Assembly: GCA_018061805.1 (NCBI GenBank)
Contig: JAGOTL010000005.1
Span: forward strand, 1-42,097
Direction of reading: 5' to 3'
Length of the DNA: 42,097 nucleotides
From: Candidatus Babeliales bacterium
GTDB taxonomy: Bacteria; Babelota; Babeliae; Babelales; Chromulinivoraceae
The notes beneath the pieces were generated by a model, which saw only the letters and a program-made list of their open reading frames with translations, ran no database searches and was not told the DNA's origin. Below are positions 1 to 8,915 of the stretch, piece by piece (position 1 is the stretch's first letter; every line of letters begins with the position of its first letter). The position numbers and the translations under genes are program-made.

Positions 1-1045
1 GTTCTGAGCCGATCATTGCTTGTTGCGCAATTAATTGTTCAATAATATTGCGTTCACCCACATACGTGCGAATTAATTGTTTTCCCATTTTTTGTAAAGC
101 TTGTTCAATGCCACTGTTGGTCATAACGGTACCAACAACAGTCTTAAATTCTTGGTAATCAGGGTGGTAGTTTAATAGAAATAATAGATCGTCACCATCA
201 AAAATTCTTCCTGACTGATGAGCAATTATGACACGATCTCCATCACCATCAAATGCACAGCCCCAAGGAGTATTATTTTTTTGCATCTGTTCAAGAAGTA
301 TTGATGGCTGTGAGCAAGCAGAATTTTTATTAATGAGTGAGCCATCAGTTGAGTTATTATATGCAGTTGTTGTAATGCCACAAGCATTAAAAATACGTGG
401 TGCTATGTATGCAGTTGCACCATGCGCACAATCAAGTGTAACGGCGATATTTTTTAAAGAAGTTTGTGACAACTGTTCGGTGATAGTTGATTGATAAAAA
501 GATACGAGATCTAGGGATATAGGAGTTATTGTTTGATTGGTATCTTCGTAAGGATTATCCATTAAATCATGATATACGCTGGAAATCTCTTGTTCGATCT
601 CTTTGGTTAGGTAACCATATTCAGTCAGAATTTTAATGCCATTGTATTCAGCTGGATTGTGTGATGCTGTGATGACGATACCTAGATCAAAAAAACCTTC
701 TTCTTCTGGATCAAACTCCATATCATCTTCATCTTGATCGCTGCTTGGTTGGTAGTCGCGCAATGCTTTTGCTACAAAAGGAGTTGGGCAAATACCTGCA
801 TCATATATTTCATGATCAAAGTCTGCAAAACCATCTAAAAGAGCTTGTTTAATTTCAGGAGATGATGTTCGTGTGTCAGTTGCGATAAGAATGTTGCACG
901 GATCTTCAAACTCTTCTTCTAAAAGTGTCGCAATAGCTTGAGCAATAGTTGTTAATTTGTTGGGTTGTAAGTATCCAGATCCAGCTTTATCACGGATGCC
1001 GCTGTTGGTGAAAATATTATTTGTTTTATATTTGTTTTGATTCAT
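1..1045 (-). CDS. glmM: Phosphoglucosamine mutase-type phosphohexomutase, C-terminus cut by window edge
   Basis: Probably converts glucosamine-6-phosphate to glucosamine-1-phosphate for UDP-GlcNAc and peptidoglycan synthesis. The visible 348 residues begin at the ATG ending at 1045. They show the phosphoserine loop TASHNP and the metal-binding motif FDGDGDR, both hallmarks of the alpha-D-phosphohexomutase family. The edge falls exactly in the sugar-specificity loop: the last residues read G-S-E and the next codon starts with C, which fits the GEQ loop of GlmM better than the GEM of phosphomannomutases. An acidic insertion (DQDEDDMEFDPEEE) sits just before the serine loop and is unusual. The gene follows cdaR- and cdaA-like genes with an 8-base gap, the cdaA-cdaR-glmM order known from Firmicutes. 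The loop spelling ASHNPAEYNG is closer to PMM/PGM enzymes, so ManB-type specificity remains possible. Confidence 0.8.
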   Translation of the reverse strand, partial: MNQNKYKTNNIFTNSGIRDKAGSGYLQPNKLTTIAQAIATLLEEEFEDPCNILIATDTRTSSPEIKQALLDGFADFDHEIYDAGICPTPFVAKALRDYQPSSDQDEDDMEFDPEEEGFFDLGIVITASHNPAEYNGIKILTEYGYLTKEIEQEISSVYHDLMDNPYEDTNQTITPISLDLVSFYQSTITEQLSQTSLKNIAVTLDCAHGATAYIAPRIFNACGITTTAYNNSTDGSLINKNSACSQPSILLEQMQKNNTPWGCAFDGDGDRVIIAHQSGRIFDGDDLLFLLNYHPDYQEFKTVVGTVMTNSGIEQALQKMGKQLIRTYVGERNIIEQLIAQQAMIGSE

Positions 1046-1053
1046 AGGTATGC

Positions 1054-1425
1054 TTAGTTAGCGTTAATAGAAATATGAGACGGTATTAAGTCTACCAGTT
1101 TTATAGTGTCAGGTAAAAAAAGATTTTCGCGATCAATCATGATTTCTTGCTGGCCAGGTCGTAATGTTGTGCTATCGATATGTATTGCCGCATGATCAGG
1201 ATTAAAATAGTGCATATCTTGGCGTGATCCTTGCAGAATAATTTCAACAGAATCTTGGGTAGATAGATTCATATTATTAGTATCAAAAAATAGAATTGGT
1301 GCTTGATAGTGCTGCGTGATCGTTTGATGTTGTGCAACACAATACCAGATGCTGTAACCAAGTACTAAAGACCAGATTTTAAGGGCGTGTGGATGTTGTA
1401 TGATCGGAATTACTTTTTGAAACAT
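1054..1425 (-). CDS. cdaR: Single-domain YbbR/CdaR-like membrane-anchored protein
   Basis: A 123-residue protein with one N-terminal membrane span (about residues 14-32, [18 protein letters not shown]) and one extracytoplasmic YbbR-like domain. The segment VEIILQGSRQDM, followed later by LRPGQQEI and IPSHISI, follows the typical YbbR repeat pattern. Firmicute CdaR proteins carry several such repeats and modulate the diadenylate cyclase CdaA; this one has a single repeat. The start ATG at 1425 has a good ribosome binding site (AGGAG, about 7 bases upstream). It lies inside the end of the upstream cdaA-like gene (47-base overlap), which points to translational coupling. The assignment rests on pattern recognition plus gene order, because YbbR domains are weakly conserved. 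Confidence 0.72.
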   Translation of the reverse strand: MFQKVIPIIQHPHALKIWSLVLGYSIWYCVAQHQTITQHYQAPILFFDTNNMNLSTQDSVEIILQGSRQDMHYFNPDHAAIHIDSTTLRPGQQEIMIDRENLFLPDTIKLVDLIPSHISINAN

Positions 1426-2254
1426 AGATATCTCCTAACGATTGAGGATCTTCTTTTTGTAACAGTTTTTGGCAAATAGTGAGTAATTTTTGAGCAGAAA
1501 CGTTTTGGATCACGGTATCTTGGTGCCATAATGTTGCTTGTTGCAACGTAGGATCGATGTACCATACAAAAGCATCAGTTGCTTGTGCTAAAGCTGCAGA
1601 TGCTTGCATGTTATGTTGTAACGTGTCGTGGTTATGATCGACCAGAATACGATTATGCATTTTTTCAGACCACGTGATATTGAGACTTTTGATAATTCCA
1701 GCTTGCGAAATCACCATGACGGTAGGATTTTCTAGCTGTGTACTTGATACGATAAAATCGGTTACATCAGGTTGTATTGCAACATTTAACAGGTAGGGCG
1801 TTTGTATCAAGTGAGCAATAATATCATTTCGTTGTATGATGCAAAATATATGTTTTTTATGGTGTGCCGCAAAAAGCATTGAACGTATCATTAATGCTGG
1901 CCAATTGTTTGCAGGCATAGCTTGAGCATCTATTTTTTCGAGTCTTTCTTGGGTAAAAAAGCGTTGAATATTGTGTTGGTGTATGATGATGAATGCAAGC
2001 ATGATTAAAGGACTTAGAAAAAACAATATCCAAAAAAGAACATATGCTTGAGCGGCATAACTTGCGATCAGTAAACCCATGTAGCTATAAGCATACAGAG
2101 CAAGATTTTTGGTACTATCTTTATGCAACCACAGTATTGTTTTGTACACAAGAAAAGAAAGAATTAAAACTTCAGCATAATTTTGGTAGGAGTATAGTTC
2201 AAGTTGTTCGCTGCAAAATTGATGAAGATACAGTAAGGGTTGATAGGTGACCAT
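1379..2254 (-). CDS. Degenerate CdaA-like protein: three membrane spans plus a diadenylate-cyclase fold lacking catalytic motifs
   Basis: A 291-residue protein. The first ~100 residues contain about three hydrophobic spans, as in CdaA. The rest aligns by eye with the DAC domain: an ...[11 protein letters not shown] strand, then ENPTVMVI where CdaA has LHDGAVII, then AGIIKS, then [17 protein letters not shown] where CdaA has LGTRHRAAIGISEVTDA, and a closing ..QKLLTI helix. The catalytic DGA reads PTV and the ATP-binding RHR reads NMQ, so cyclase activity is not expected. The start ATG at 2254 is chosen for its AAAGGA-type binding site; an in-frame ATG further upstream (2383) would overlap trpS. 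The operon order with cdaR and glmM strongly supports a CdaA relationship. It could be a pseudoenzyme scaffold controlling GlmM, or a binding protein. Confidence 0.68.
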   Translation of the reverse strand: MVTYQPLLYLHQFCSEQLELYSYQNYAEVLILSFLVYKTILWLHKDSTKNLALYAYSYMGLLIASYAAQAYVLFWILFFLSPLIMLAFIIIHQHNIQRFFTQERLEKIDAQAMPANNWPALMIRSMLFAAHHKKHIFCIIQRNDIIAHLIQTPYLLNVAIQPDVTDFIVSSTQLENPTVMVISQAGIIKSLNITWSEKMHNRILVDHNHDTLQHNMQASAALAQATDAFVWYIDPTLQQATLWHQDTVIQNVSAQKLLTICQKLLQKEDPQSLGDIYVSKSNSDHTTSTRP

Positions 2255-2327
2255 GTATTTTTCCTTTTTTGCTTGGTATGCTACAAGAAGTACAGCATTT
2301 TTGATTGTGAATGTAATAAGGTGTTCT

Positions 2328-3329
2328 ATGAAAAAGCAAGAGATTGTCTTAACAGGTGATCGTCCTTCAGGTCCATTGCACATTGGTCATTTTGTAGGGT
2401 CGTTGCAAAATCGTGTTCAACTGCAAGAACTCTACAAACAGTATGTGATGATTGCCGATGTGCAAGCATTAACCGATAATTTTGAAAATCCTACCAAAGT
2501 TCGCGATAACGTGGTTGAAGTGATGATGGATTATTTGGCTGTCGGTCTTGATCCTGCTAAAACGACCTTTTTTATTCAATCTATGATTCCTGAAATAGCA
2601 GAACTTACTATTTTTTATCTTAATTTAGTCACCGTTAATCGCTTGATGCGTAATCCAACGGTTAAAACTGAAATTAAAGCACGAGGTTTTGAAGAATCAG
2701 TTCCAGCTGGTTTTTTAATGTACCCAGTGAGCCAAGCAGCCGATATTACGATTGTTAAAGGAACATTGATTCCTGTCGGTGAAGATCAGTTACCTGTGAT
2801 TGAGCAAACAAATGAACTCATCAGAAGTTTTAATCGAATTTATCAAACAGAGATTTTCCCAGAAGCGCAGCCTATGATATCCAAAGTGTCACGACTTGTT
2901 GGGGTCGATGGTCAGGCAAAGATGAGTAAAAGTTTAAACAACGCAATCTTTTTAAAAGATAGTCCGGATGATCTTAAAAAAAGAGTGATGAGTATGTACA
3001 CAGATCCAAACCATCTTCGGGTGCAAGATCCAGGTCAGGTAGAGGGTAATGTAGTCTTTATGTACCTTGATGCATTTGATCCTGATACTCAGAAGGTAGC
3101 TGAACTTAAGGCGCATTATCAAGCAGGTGGCTTGGGTGATGTAAAGCTTAAAATGTATCTTTTTGATGTTTTAAATGCTGTTTTAACACCAATTCGTGAA
3201 AAAAGAGCAGAGCTGGCGACTGATAAAGGTGAAGTGATGCGTATCTTGCTTCAAGGCACTGATAAGGTACGGGCTGTGGCAGCACAAACCATGGCAGAAG
3301 TAAAGCAGGCTATCAAGTTAAATTATTAA
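2328..3329 (+). CDS. trpS: Tryptophanyl-tRNA synthetase
   Basis: Class I aminoacyl-tRNA synthetase charging tRNA-Trp. At 333 residues it is the usual bacterial length. The N-terminus shows [13 protein letters not shown], with the class I HIGH motif at its end, and KMSKS occurs in [12 protein letters not shown] at about residues 199-203. The ATG at 2328 is preferred over the upstream GTG at 2247: family alignment begins here, and AAGGTG lies about 5-10 bases ahead. It is divergent from the cdaA-like gene across a 73-base gap, and a terminator-like hairpin overlaps its stop codon. Confidence 0.95.
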   Translation: MKKQEIVLTGDRPSGPLHIGHFVGSLQNRVQLQELYKQYVMIADVQALTDNFENPTKVRDNVVEVMMDYLAVGLDPAKTTFFIQSMIPEIAELTIFYLNLVTVNRLMRNPTVKTEIKARGFEESVPAGFLMYPVSQAADITIVKGTLIPVGEDQLPVIEQTNELIRSFNRIYQTEIFPEAQPMISKVSRLVGVDGQAKMSKSLNNAIFLKDSPDDLKKRVMSMYTDPNHLRVQDPGQVEGNVVFMYLDAFDPDTQKVAELKAHYQAGGLGDVKLKMYLFDVLNAVLTPIREKRAELATDKGEVMRILLQGTDKVRAVAAQTMAEVKQAIKLNY

Positions 3330-3343
3330 AAACTTGATTTTTT
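3312..3343 (+). terminator. Rho-independent terminator of trpS
   Basis: Inverted repeat ATCAAGTT (3312-3319) and AACTTGAT (3331-3338) followed by a run of T. It overlaps the trpS stop codon. The stem is AT-rich and therefore weak. Confidence 0.5.
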
Positions 3344-3360
3344 AGATGAGCTTTCGATAT

Positions 3361-3382
3361 CCTTAACGTAAATGGGTTAAGG
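3361..3382 (+). other. Small hairpin ahead of the 3401 gene
   Basis: CCTTAAC (3361-3367) and GTTAAGG (3376-3382) form a perfect 7-base stem with an 8-base loop, ending 4 bases before the GGAGG ribosome binding site of the next gene. There is no T run, so it is not a terminator. It may stabilise or modulate the leader, or be chance. Confidence 0.35.
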
Positions 3383-3400
3383 GAATGGAGGTTATGATAT

Positions 3401-3988
3401 ATGATATCTAAAAAACTGTCTAAAAAGTCTTCTTCGCCGTTGTTTGCGGTAGTTACAGTTATAGTCTTTGGATCTTTATTGGCAATTACTCTTTTTATGC
3501 AGTTTCGAAACATAAGAACGGTGACTGATCATGTTATTCATGCTGATATTATGCAGCTTCAGCAAGTTTTTTCTCAGATTCACAAAGAATGTTACATTAT
3601 TGATTTTGAACATAAGCGTAATTATGTAGATTTTTTAAATGTGATTTCATTTGTAGGGTCAGAAGTTGGGTCGATGAACCTTGCTTTTGCTAAAAATTGG
3701 AAGGGGGCGTATTTGAAAAACAATCCTACAATTCAACAAAAACTATACGTTGTTTTAAAAAACAAGCAGGGATTTTTCATAGTACCTGATGATGGTGTTG
3801 TGCTTGATAATGGTAAAGTTATTGGAACAGATATTAAGCTTGGTTGGGAGAGTGATATGAAAAGCTTAATGAGTAACAACAATGCTTTACTATCAAATGT
3901 AGGGGTTCTTGCAGCTCCAATTCAAGTAGGGTCAAAACCGATTAGTGCTATGCTTACACAAAAAAACGCTTTAATGGTTATAGATTAA
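3401..3988 (+). CDS. Single-span membrane protein of unknown function, possibly pseudopilin-like
   Basis: A 195-residue protein with a Lys/Ser-rich cytoplasmic tip (KKLSKKSSS), one membrane span (about residues 14-33, LFAVVTVIVFGSLLAITLF) and a soluble C-terminal domain, presumably outside. The middle contains WKGAYLKNNPTIQQKLYVV and then FFIVPDDGVVLDNGKVIG. The W-x-G-x-YL, then Y, then P-x-x-G layout recalls GspG-like pseudopilins, but there is no prepilin-peptidase site ahead of the span, so this is only a hint. The start has a strong GGAGG site 9 bases upstream. It stands alone, bounded by the trpS terminator and a terminator at 4019-4054. Confidence 0.7.
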   Translation: MISKKLSKKSSSPLFAVVTVIVFGSLLAITLFMQFRNIRTVTDHVIHADIMQLQQVFSQIHKECYIIDFEHKRNYVDFLNVISFVGSEVGSMNLAFAKNWKGAYLKNNPTIQQKLYVVLKNKQGFFIVPDDGVVLDNGKVIGTDIKLGWESDMKSLMSNNNALLSNVGVLAAPIQVGSKPISAMLTQKNALMVID

Positions 3989-3997
3989 AAAATTATA

Positions 3998-4054
3998 AAA
4001 AAATACACGCGTATTTTTTAGATAGCTTTTAAAAAAGAGCTATCTATTTTTTTT
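3998..4054. terminator. Convergent terminator pair between the 3401 gene and uvrD
   Basis: Two hairpins lie back to back. At about 3999-4018, AAAAATAC and GTATTTTT flank a 4-base loop. At 4019-4046, TAGATAGCT and AGCTATCTA form a perfect 9-base stem followed by eight T on the plus strand. The second stem lies within the last codons of the minus-strand helicase gene, so it serves the plus-strand gene. The first, with T runs on both sides, could end the helicase transcript. Confidence 0.65.
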
Positions 4055-6273
4055 GAACCATGGTGTGTGAAATGTACCGTAACGATATATTTGTCACCTT
4101 TTTTTTCTATGTGATGTGCAATGCCAAGCCCAAATATTGAGTGTTGTACGGTTTGCATTCTTTTAAAAGGCATTGAAGTATCAGATGGCATCATTTTTGC
4201 GCTGTGTACGTGTTGTTGATGTACGGAGCTTTGTGCAGGGGAATGCTTTACAGGTGCATGCACAGAAGGTGCTTTTTGTGCTATCCAATCTTCAAAAAAT
4301 GCTTGAAATCCAGACCTGCTCCAGTGAGTAGCAGCTTGACGTTGTATCATCTGTTCTGGAATTTCTTGTAAAAAACGTGAAGGACGTTGTTGGTCAAGCT
4401 TGCCAAACACATTGCGATATTTGCTGGTCATGATACATAATTTTTCTTGTGCTCGTGTAATTCCGACATAAAATAATCGTCGTTCTTCTTGGACATTATC
4501 CTGTCCAATCGACTGATTGCTTGGCAAGATACCTTCTTCGAGCCCTGTTAAAATAACATTGTTGAACTCTAAACCTTTTGCGGCATGAAGTGTCATCATG
4601 TGAACTCGATCTACGCTTGCATCATCTTGTTTGATCTGTTCTTGCATTAATGCAATGTCATCTAAAAACTGAGAAAGGCCCGTAGCGTGTTGTTGATCAA
4701 AATAATCAGCAGCACGGATAAATTCTGCAACGTTTTCTTTTTTTTCTTCAGCTTCTTGTTTTTCATGACCATCGGTTAGATAGGTTAGATAATTTGTTGA
4801 TGCAACAAAATGAGCCAAGCACGCATGCGCTTTGTCGGTTGGTATGGTTGCGTTAAAAAGCTCTACAAATTGCAGCAGCGATGATTTTTGTTTGCCAGAG
4901 ACCTGGTTGGTAGAAATCAACAGCTGTATAATTTCTTGGAAAGGAGAAAGAGGATTTTGGTTCCACGTTTCTAAAAATAGTTCTTCAAATTTTTCACCAA
5001 GGCCACGCAAAGGACAGTTGATGACTCTGAAAAAAGATATGCGATCAAAAGGGTTCATGCGTAATCGTAAGTACGCTAATAAATCTTTGATCTCTTTTCG
5101 TTCATAAAATTGTATTCCACCGATAATTTTGTAGGGAATTGAATCTTTAATGAGCGCTTCTTCTAAAACACGTGATTGATAGTGTGTGCGATACAAAATA
5201 GCAATCGATGAACGACTTTCTTTTTTGCTCAACGTGTTAATTAGCTGTCCGACTAAAGCGGATTCTTGTAAATCCGATAAACATTCAAGAAGTAATGGAC
5301 GGTGAACTTTCGTGCTTGATGACCACAGTTGTTTGTGATTGCGATCAGTGTTGTTTTTGATGACGTTGTTTGCAATATCAAGAATCTGTTGCGTTGAGCG
5401 GTAATTTTGTTCAAGTTTAATGGTTTTTGTATTTGGAAATTCTTTATGAAAATCTAAAATATTTTGTATGGTAGCGCCACGCCATGAGTAAATTGATTGA
5501 TCTTCATCACCTACGGCACACACGGAATCAACGACAAGATCGTTGTTTTGGAGAGTCATAGCTTTGAGCAGTGCGTGTTGTATTTGGTTGGTATCTTGGT
5601 ACTCATCAACTAAAATATGACGATGTTGTTGCCAGTGACGTTCTTGAAATGTTTTGTTCGTAACAAAAAGTTGATACGTCGTATATAACAAATCATCAAA
5701 GTCGAAATAGCCGCTTAATTTTTTTTGTTGTTCGTATGCATTAAATAATTCCATGAATTGTTGGGCGTTGTGCATGTTCCACATCGGCATATCGATGTTG
5801 AGTAAATCATTCATTTTAAGACCAGAAAAAAGCGGGATTAATTGTTTAGGGTTAAACAGACGATCCATGCCTTTTTCTTTGATAATTGATTGTAATAATT
5901 TCTGAGCATCTTGCGCATCAATAACGGTAAAGTTTTCTTTGTTGAGCAAATGAGTGTTTTTTTTCAACAATTTTAAACAGTATGCGTGAAAGGTTGCAAT
6001 ATGAGGCTTAGTACGCATGTGCGGCAAAAAATGAGTGATGCGATGTTGCATTTCCTGAGCAGCTTTATTGGTAAAAGTTAAAGCAACAATTGAAGATGGT
6101 TCTATGCCATGTTCCAAAATAAGATTTGTGATCCGAGCTGTGATAACGCGTGTTTTGCCAGAACCTGCGCCAGCTATAACCAAAAAAGAACCTTTTTCTG
6201 GGGTCACGGCATTTTTTTGAGGATGATTTAATTGTTGATCAACAAATGATTTGAAAGCTTGGATCTGCATCAT
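4018..6273 (-). CDS. pcrA: UvrD/PcrA-family ATP-dependent DNA helicase
   Basis: Superfamily 1A 3'-5' DNA helicase used in excision repair and in clearing replication or transcription blocks. At 751 residues it has the usual length. All motifs are visible in order: GAGSGKT (residues 35-41), VDEYQDTNQ (Walker B), VGDEDQSIYSWRG (motif III), QNYRSTQ (motif IV), MTLHAAKGLEF (motif V) and FYVGITRAQEK (motif VI). The last 45 residues (HSIFGLGIAHHIEKKGDKY, ending in KKIDSSFLKAI) match the C-terminal Tudor-like domain of PcrA, which contacts RNA polymerase. It starts 7 bases after the end of hflX and probably shares its transcript. PcrA and UvrD cannot be told apart securely here. Confidence 0.92.
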   Translation of the reverse strand: MMQIQAFKSFVDQQLNHPQKNAVTPEKGSFLVIAGAGSGKTRVITARITNLILEHGIEPSSIVALTFTNKAAQEMQHRITHFLPHMRTKPHIATFHAYCLKLLKKNTHLLNKENFTVIDAQDAQKLLQSIIKEKGMDRLFNPKQLIPLFSGLKMNDLLNIDMPMWNMHNAQQFMELFNAYEQQKKLSGYFDFDDLLYTTYQLFVTNKTFQERHWQQHRHILVDEYQDTNQIQHALLKAMTLQNNDLVVDSVCAVGDEDQSIYSWRGATIQNILDFHKEFPNTKTIKLEQNYRSTQQILDIANNVIKNNTDRNHKQLWSSSTKVHRPLLLECLSDLQESALVGQLINTLSKKESRSSIAILYRTHYQSRVLEEALIKDSIPYKIIGGIQFYERKEIKDLLAYLRLRMNPFDRISFFRVINCPLRGLGEKFEELFLETWNQNPLSPFQEIIQLLISTNQVSGKQKSSLLQFVELFNATIPTDKAHACLAHFVASTNYLTYLTDGHEKQEAEEKKENVAEFIRAADYFDQQHATGLSQFLDDIALMQEQIKQDDASVDRVHMMTLHAAKGLEFNNVILTGLEEGILPSNQSIGQDNVQEERRLFYVGITRAQEKLCIMTSKYRNVFGKLDQQRPSRFLQEIPEQMIQRQAATHWSRSGFQAFFEDWIAQKAPSVHAPVKHSPAQSSVHQQHVHSAKMMPSDTSMPFKRMQTVQHSIFGLGIAHHIEKKGDKYIVTVHFTHHGSKKIDSSFLKAI

Positions 6274-6280
6274 GTTGAGC

Positions 6281-7402
6281 CTAGTTAGATTTTGGTTTCC
6301 ATTTGATAAGATATTTTTTGAGTGGAGCTAAACCATCTGGCTGTATGCAGCTGACGGCAACATACGGTGCAAAGAAACCAAATGAGCTTAATCGTTTTTG
6401 CAACTCTGCGCGATCAAGTTTGTCTATTTTATTGAAAACAAACAACATATCTTTATCGACATTGATTTCATCAAGAGTTTGTAACACAACATCGATGTGT
6501 GAACGCCAATTGTTGTCTGATATGTCAATAACGACAAGCAGAAGTGAGGCGTATGAAAGTTCTGCAAGTGTCGATTTAAAAGCTTCTATCAGTTGATGCG
6601 GTAACTGTTGAATGAAACCAACGGTATCAGATAAAACACCAATATCTTTGCCTGTGAAGTTGAGCTGTCGAGTTGTCGTATCAAGGGTTGCAAACAATTG
6701 ATCTTTTGCCAAAACATTGCTGTGCGTTAAAACGTTTAAAATAGTAGATTTACCGGCATTGGTATAACCCACCAAGCAGATCTGAGGTACGTGGTGGTTA
6801 ATGCGTTGTTTGCGTTGTGTTTCGCGTGATTTTTCTATTTTTGCAAGATGTTTTTTGAGTGTTTCAATAGATCGGCTAATGTGACGAAGTGTCGCTTCTT
6901 TCATGGTTTCACCAGGTCCACCGCGGACACCGATAGCACCAGCTTGTTGATCTAAATGTACACCATAACCGGTGACACGAGTTTTGCCAAATTGTAATTT
7001 TGCAATCTCAACTTGTAGTTTACCTTCAGAGGTAATAGCTGATTTTTCAAAAATAGCCAAAATGAGACGTGTTCGGTCTAAAATTGGGCAATCAAACATA
7101 TCGTTTAAATTTCTTTCTTGTTGCGCTGATAAGCTGTCTGAAATGATGATTTGTTCAAATTGATCATTATCAAACATTGTTTTTAAATCGTTCAGTTTAC
7201 CTTTGGTGAAAAAATACCCAGGATCAACTTCACGTAGTTTGATATTGACGTTGATGTAATCAGTGATGCCATAAGTATGAGCCAAATTGATGAATTCATC
7301 GTAGTATGCTTGAATATCATCTGTTTTATTATAGGGTGTGTGAACACCGATTAATAAGGTTCTTTTGGTAAAATTAGTTGAGATTAATTCGTTTTTTGCC
7401 AT
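6281..7402 (-). CDS. hflX: Ribosome-associated GTPase HflX
   Basis: Obg-HflX superfamily GTPase that splits stalled or stress-inactivated ribosomes. The 373 residues comprise an N-terminal HflX domain containing RGGPGETMKEA, a basic helical linker (KKHLAKIEKSRETQRKQR) and a G domain with GYTNAGKST (G1, about residue 210), FATLDTTTR, DTVGFIQQLP (G3) and FNKID (G4). It is first in a minus-strand pair with the helicase. A 148-base intergenic region separates it from the divergent ffh. No clear ribosome binding site is visible before the ATG. Confidence 0.93.
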   Translation of the reverse strand: MAKNELISTNFTKRTLLIGVHTPYNKTDDIQAYYDEFINLAHTYGITDYINVNIKLREVDPGYFFTKGKLNDLKTMFDNDQFEQIIISDSLSAQQERNLNDMFDCPILDRTRLILAIFEKSAITSEGKLQVEIAKLQFGKTRVTGYGVHLDQQAGAIGVRGGPGETMKEATLRHISRSIETLKKHLAKIEKSRETQRKQRINHHVPQICLVGYTNAGKSTILNVLTHSNVLAKDQLFATLDTTTRQLNFTGKDIGVLSDTVGFIQQLPHQLIEAFKSTLAELSYASLLLVVIDISDNNWRSHIDVVLQTLDEINVDKDMLFVFNKIDKLDRAELQKRLSSFGFFAPYVAVSCIQPDGLAPLKKYLIKWKPKSN

Positions 7403-7550
7403 AACTTGATTCAGCTTTCATATCACACGCACAATAGATCTTTATAAAAATAGTTTACTAAAAAAGCGGCTTATAGTGTAGTTATTTATGAAATTTGGTA
7501 TAGTGTTAGAAAATAAGCAAAATCTTACAACGAAATAATTTTAAAATATT

Positions 7551-8876
7551 ATGTTTGATTTTTTAACAGAAAAATTTTCGTCTATATTTTCATCGTTGAC
7601 GCGTCAGACGCATTTAACTGAAAATAATATTAAAAGTACGCTGGATCAGATTAAAGATACTCTTTTAGAGTCAGATGTTCCGTACGATACGGTGCAAACA
7701 TTTATTGCATCGGTATCAGATGAGATAGTCGGTAAAAAAATTGTATCAGGAATGAGACCTTCAGAGCAATTTGTTAAGGTTGTGTACGATAAAATGGTCA
7801 CTTTTTTAGGTGGAGCAGTTACGCAAGAAGCTTTTACCTTTCAGATACCGTCCGTTATTTTTATGATGGGCTTACAAGGTTCTGGTAAAACAACAACAAT
7901 TGGAAAATTAGCTTACTTGATTAAGCAGCAGGGTCTAAAGCGAGGTAAAGCTCGTAAAATCTTGTGTGCGTCAGTCGACTTTTATAGACCAGCAGCTATC
8001 GAACAGTTACAGCAGGTAGCAGGTATGGCAGGCGTTGATTTTTATAAAGCGCCATCGCAGGATCCGGTTGTAGCAACTCGTGAGATTATGCAGTATTTTA
8101 CGCAACATGGTTATGAACATCTATTGTTTGATACAGCAGGGCGTTTGCATGTTGATGAAAAGATGATACAAGAATTACAAGACATCAAAAAAATAGTGCA
8201 ACCTAAATATAGCTTTTTGGTGCTTGATAGTATGACAGGACAAGAATCTTTGTCTGTAGCGCGTACGTTTGTGCAGCAAGTAGGTTTTGATGGGGCAGTG
8301 TTATCAAAAATGGATAGTGATGGTCGAGCAGGTGCTGCATTTGCTTTTCGTTATGAATTGAAAAAGCCTATATTTTTTATGGGTGTTGGTGAAAAAATTG
8401 ATCAACTTGAAATGTTTCGTCCAGAACGTATTGCAAAACGTATTTTGGGTATGGGAGATTTGTTAACGCTGGTTGAAAATGCACAAGATAAAATTAAACA
8501 ATCAGAACAAGAATCTCTTGCGCGATCTATTACATCAGGTCGCATTACGCTTGAAGATTTTGCACAACAGCTTACTATGGTTTCAAAATTAGGTTCATTA
8601 AGTTCTATTATGAAATTTATGCCTGGTATGGGTTCTGTAAAAATATCGCAGGAAGATGCTTTACGCAGCGATCAGGAGTTAGTTCGATTTAAAGCTATTT
8701 TAAATTCTACAACGAAAAAAGAACGTTTAAATCCTGATATAATCGATGGATCACGTAAAAAACGTATAGCTTTAGGGGCAGGAGTAGATGTCGCATCGGT
8801 CAATCTTTTATTGCAAAGATTTGAACAAAGTAAACAATTTGTTAAACTTCTAAAGAAGAACCGATTTTTTAAATAA
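7551..8876 (+). CDS. ffh: Signal recognition particle GTPase Ffh
   Basis: Protein subunit of the SRP, which delivers nascent membrane proteins to FtsY and SecYEG. The 441 residues hold an N-terminal helical bundle, a G domain with GLQGSGKT (107-114), FDTAGR (193-198) and a C-terminal methionine-rich M domain (about 300-441, including MKFMPGMG). The G4/G5 region reads LSKMDSDGRAGAA, where most Ffh have LTKLDGDARGGAA. The TKxD aspartate is kept, but the loop is altered. The leader has no clear Shine-Dalgarno. It leads the operon ffh-rpsP-trmD-rplS. Confidence 0.95.
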   Translation: MFDFLTEKFSSIFSSLTRQTHLTENNIKSTLDQIKDTLLESDVPYDTVQTFIASVSDEIVGKKIVSGMRPSEQFVKVVYDKMVTFLGGAVTQEAFTFQIPSVIFMMGLQGSGKTTTIGKLAYLIKQQGLKRGKARKILCASVDFYRPAAIEQLQQVAGMAGVDFYKAPSQDPVVATREIMQYFTQHGYEHLLFDTAGRLHVDEKMIQELQDIKKIVQPKYSFLVLDSMTGQESLSVARTFVQQVGFDGAVLSKMDSDGRAGAAFAFRYELKKPIFFMGVGEKIDQLEMFRPERIAKRILGMGDLLTLVENAQDKIKQSEQESLARSITSGRITLEDFAQQLTMVSKLGSLSSIMKFMPGMGSVKISQEDALRSDQELVRFKAILNSTTKKERLNPDIIDGSRKKRIALGAGVDVASVNLLLQRFEQSKQFVKLLKKNRFFK

Positions 8877-8915
8877 AAAATTAAATGTATATTTTTAATC
8901 TAAAGGATTAGCTGA

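Noticed and set aside
2247-2327. Longer TrpRS start at 2247
   Set aside because: The added 27 residues do not belong to the family, the start is a GTG without a ribosome binding site, and it overlaps the divergent cdaA-like gene.
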